The position numbers were made by a program, and so were the translations under genes. Under the pieces are notes generated by a model that saw only the letters and a list, made by a program, of their open reading frames with translations, was not told the DNA's origin and made no database searches. Of a stretch of 7,215 nt of DNA, positions 5,644-7,215 are shown in pieces; the first letter of the stretch is position 1; each line of letters opens with the position of its first letter. The stretch is taken from assembly GCA_030615425.1 (NCBI GenBank), contig JAUWZG010000053.1, positions 1-7,215 of the forward strand. The letters run 5' to 3'. This DNA is from Dehalococcoidia bacterium. Its GTDB lineage: Bacteria > Chloroflexota > Dehalococcoidia > Dehalococcoidales > BS750m-G39.

Positions 5644-6738
5644 ATGGCCTATAACATAACCCTTATCCCCGGCGACGGCGTAGGACCTGAGGTCACTGAA
5701 GCGACGCGACGGGTGCTGGAAGCCAGCGGCGTCGGCTTCAACTGGGATGTGGTCTATGCCGGCGCCGACGCCGAGAAGAAGCTCGGCTCCCTTCTACCCG
5801 ATGCCACCCTAAAGTCCATCAGGAAAAACAAGGTCGCCCTTAAAGGCCCGGTTACCACGCCGGTAGGCTCGGGGTTTAGAAGCGTTAATGTTGCCCTGCG
5901 CCAGGAGCTAGACCTCTACGCCTGCCTCCGCCCGTGCAAGATTTATCCCGGAGCGCCGACGGCATTTACCGATGTTGATATCGTCGTCGTCAGGGAAAAC
6001 ACCGAAGACCTTTATTCCGGCATTGAGTTTGAGGAAGGCAAGGCGGAGACGTCAAAGCTGCGAGAGCTGGTCAGCGAGGCAACGGGTAACAAAGTCAGGG
6101 AGGACTCAGGCTTCAGCCTGAAGGTGATTTCTGAGACCGCCAGCCGCCGGATTGCCAGATTTGCCTTTGACTACGCCCGGGCCAATAAGAGAAAGAAGGT
6201 AACCGCCGTGCACAAAGCCAACATCCTGAAATTCTCCGATGGGCTGTTTCTGGCTGCCGCCAGAGAGGTGGCTAAAGAATATCCCGATATTGAATTTGAG
6301 GACAGGATTGTGGACAACATGACCATGCAGCTGGTGCGCCGGCCACAACAGTTTGATGTGCTGGTTCTGCCCAATCTTTACGGCGATATTATCTCCGACC
6401 TCTGTGCCGGGGTGGTGGGGGGATTAGGTTTGGCGCCCAGCGCCAACCTGGGTGATGACGCCGCTATCTTTGAGCCAACCCACGGCAGTGCCCCTAAATA
6501 TAGCGGGCAGAATAAGGTCAACCCGATGGCAATGATGCTCTCCGGGGTGATGATGCTGCGCCACCTCGGCGAGAGAAAAACCGCCGAGCGGCTGGAAAAA
6601 GCCATAGCCGCGGTTATCGCCGAGGGCAAGAATATCACCTACGATATGAAGCCCGATATACCCCATGCCAAAGTAGTGGGCACCTCACAGGTAGCCGATG
6701 CCGTAATCGAAAAACTTAAGGGGCTGAAAAATAGCTAG
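5644..6738 (+). CDS. icd: Isocitrate dehydrogenase, probably NADP-dependent
   Basis: This enzyme oxidatively decarboxylates isocitrate to 2-oxoglutarate. The 364-residue protein belongs to the isocitrate/isopropylmalate dehydrogenase family and has the short form's length. By comparison with E. coli Icd, the substrate residues are Ser80 and Asn82 in RSVNVALR, Arg86, Arg96, Arg117 and Tyr124 in RENTEDLY, and Lys191 in HKAN. The metal aspartates are Asp224, Asp248 and Asp252. RSVNVALR rules against isopropylmalate and homoisocitrate dehydrogenases, which differ there. At the coenzyme site, Lys285, Tyr286, Val292 and Tyr333 match E. coli Lys344, Tyr345, Val351 and Tyr391 (NADP type), while Pro337 replaces Arg395. 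A TTG at 5641 would add one Met; ATG 5644 has better ribosome spacing. It overlaps the malate dehydrogenase start, which suggests coupled translation. The long G-rich leader upstream suggests separate expression from the aconitase genes. Confidence 0.93.
   Translation: MAYNITLIPGDGVGPEVTEATRRVLEASGVGFNWDVVYAGADAEKKLGSLLPDATLKSIRKNKVALKGPVTTPVGSGFRSVNVALRQELDLYACLRPCKIYPGAPTAFTDVDIVVVRENTEDLYSGIEFEEGKAETSKLRELVSEATGNKVREDSGFSLKVISETASRRIARFAFDYARANKRKKVTAVHKANILKFSDGLFLAAAREVAKEYPDIEFEDRIVDNMTMQLVRRPQQFDVLVLPNLYGDIISDLCAGVVGGLGLAPSANLGDDAAIFEPTHGSAPKYSGQNKVNPMAMMLSGVMMLRHLGERKTAERLEKAIAAVIAEGKNITYDMKPDIPHAKVVGTSQVADAVIEKLKGLKNS
6718..6723 (+). promoter_or_regulatory. Shine-Dalgarno for the ATA-initiated mdh
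   Basis: AAGGGG at 6718-6723, inside the end of icd, leaves seven bases to ATA 6731. This is close to ideal spacing and is the main sequence support for that start. Confidence 0.5.
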
Positions 6739-7215
6739 CAAGATAAGCATTATCGGCGCCGGGAATGTCGGCGCCACCTGCGCTCAAAGAATTGTCGAGC
6801 GGGGCTATGCCGATATCGTCCTGGTGGACATCGTTCCCGGTCTAGCCCAGGGGAAGGCGCTGGATATCCTTGAGTCAGCGCCGGTTATCAACTTTGACAC
6901 TGGCATCATGGGAACCAATAGCTACCAGGAGACCGCCGGCTCCGAGGTGGTCATCATCACCGCCGGCCTCTTCCGAACACCGGGCATGACCCGCGATGAG
7001 CTGCTACTGGCTAACATGAAAATCGTCACCGAGGTCACCAGCAATGTAGTGAGCTATTCGCCAAAGTGCACTATCATTATGGTCTCCAACCCGTTAGATG
7101 CCATGACCTACCTGGCCATTCAGACCAGCCAGTTCCCGCGAAACAGGGTAACTGGCTTATCTGGCGTCCTGGATACTGCCCGCTTGAGCACCTTCATCGC
7201 CGCCGAGCTAAAGGT
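6731..7215 (+). CDS. mdh: Malate dehydrogenase (LDH-like type), 3' end outside the window
   Basis: This enzyme interconverts malate and oxaloacetate with a nicotinamide coenzyme. About 161 codons, roughly half the usual length, are visible. Counting from ATA 6731, the Rossmann GAGNVG motif is at 9-14, with Asp33 at the end of the second strand favouring NAD. The active-site loop FRTPGMTR has Arg82 and Arg88. Arg82 occupies the position that is Gln in lactate dehydrogenases, so malate is the likely substrate. VSNPLD is at 118-123 and GVLDTAR follows; the catalytic His lies beyond the edge. The frame has TGA at 6725-6727 and no ATG, GTG or TTG before the Rossmann motif. The first in-frame GTG (6824) would delete that motif. 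ATA 6731 with AAGGGG upstream gives a natural [14 protein letters not shown] start, overlapping the end of icd by eight bases. An ATG-to-ATA mutation or sequence error is the alternative. Confidence 0.9.
   Translation, partial: MASKISIIGAGNVGATCAQRIVERGYADIVLVDIVPGLAQGKALDILESAPVINFDTGIMGTNSYQETAGSEVVIITAGLFRTPGMTRDELLLANMKIVTEVTSNVVSYSPKCTIIMVSNPLDAMTYLAIQTSQFPRNRVTGLSGVLDTARLSTFIAAELK

Noticed and set aside
1..7215. CRISPR arrays, transposons, tRNA/rRNA genes, defence or toxin-antitoxin systems
   Set aside because: No regularly spaced direct repeats, terminal inverted repeats with a transposase, cloverleaf-like sequences or relevant protein motifs were found. The window is metabolic genes plus one structured spacer.

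Overview
The window is one stretch of bacterial central carbon metabolism, with every recognisable gene on the + strand. It holds six long genes, two of them cut by the window edges, and one 48-residue gene. It reads as two functional blocks. Block 1 (about 1-3602) is a biotin-dependent carboxyl-transfer module: an MmdA/PccB-type acyl-CoA carboxyltransferase, a small protein resembling the little subunits of methylmalonyl-CoA decarboxylases, and an OadA/PycB-type (transcarboxylase 5S-like) protein with its own C-terminal biotin domain. Block 2 (3646 to the end) is a TCA-type segment: a two-subunit aconitase of the LeuC/LeuD family, isocitrate dehydrogenase, and the first half of an LDH-like malate dehydrogenase.

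Layout. The MmdA-like gene enters from beyond the left edge. An 18-base gap and then a 3-base gap link it to the small gene and the OadA-like gene, so these three look co-transcribed. A 43-base spacer leads to the aconitase large-subunit gene, which begins at GTG. The small-subunit gene abuts its stop codon directly. A 246-base gene-free spacer (5395-5640) follows. It is rich in G runs and contains one perfect quadruplex motif on each strand, a recurring AGAGG-type octamer and several imperfect hairpins. The isocitrate dehydrogenase gene comes next. It overlaps the malate dehydrogenase gene, which appears to start at a non-canonical ATA codon with a well-placed Shine-Dalgarno sequence.

How the genes could work together (inference): methylmalonyl-CoA and pyruvate could be interconverted with propionyl-CoA and oxaloacetate through a Propionibacterium-like transcarboxylase. 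Alternatively, the two carboxyltransferases could serve a separate acyl-CoA carboxylase and a pyruvate carboxylase. Oxaloacetate and malate are linked by malate dehydrogenase. Citrate, if a synthase is present elsewhere, is carried by aconitase and isocitrate dehydrogenase to 2-oxoglutarate. No biotin carboxylase and no membrane sodium-pump subunit is visible here.

Organism. No ribosomal marker is present. The two-subunit LeuCD-type aconitase next to icd and mdh recalls, from memory, the arrangement in Dehalococcoidia (Chloroflexota). The propionate-type module recalls the mmc cluster of Pelotomaculum-like anaerobes. An anaerobic bacterium, possibly Chloroflexota, is a reasonable but unproven guess.

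I see no mobile element, CRISPR array, RNA gene or defence system. The main points of interest are the ATA start, the quadruplex-rich leader and the unusual make-up of the carboxylase module. The genes themselves are otherwise ordinary.
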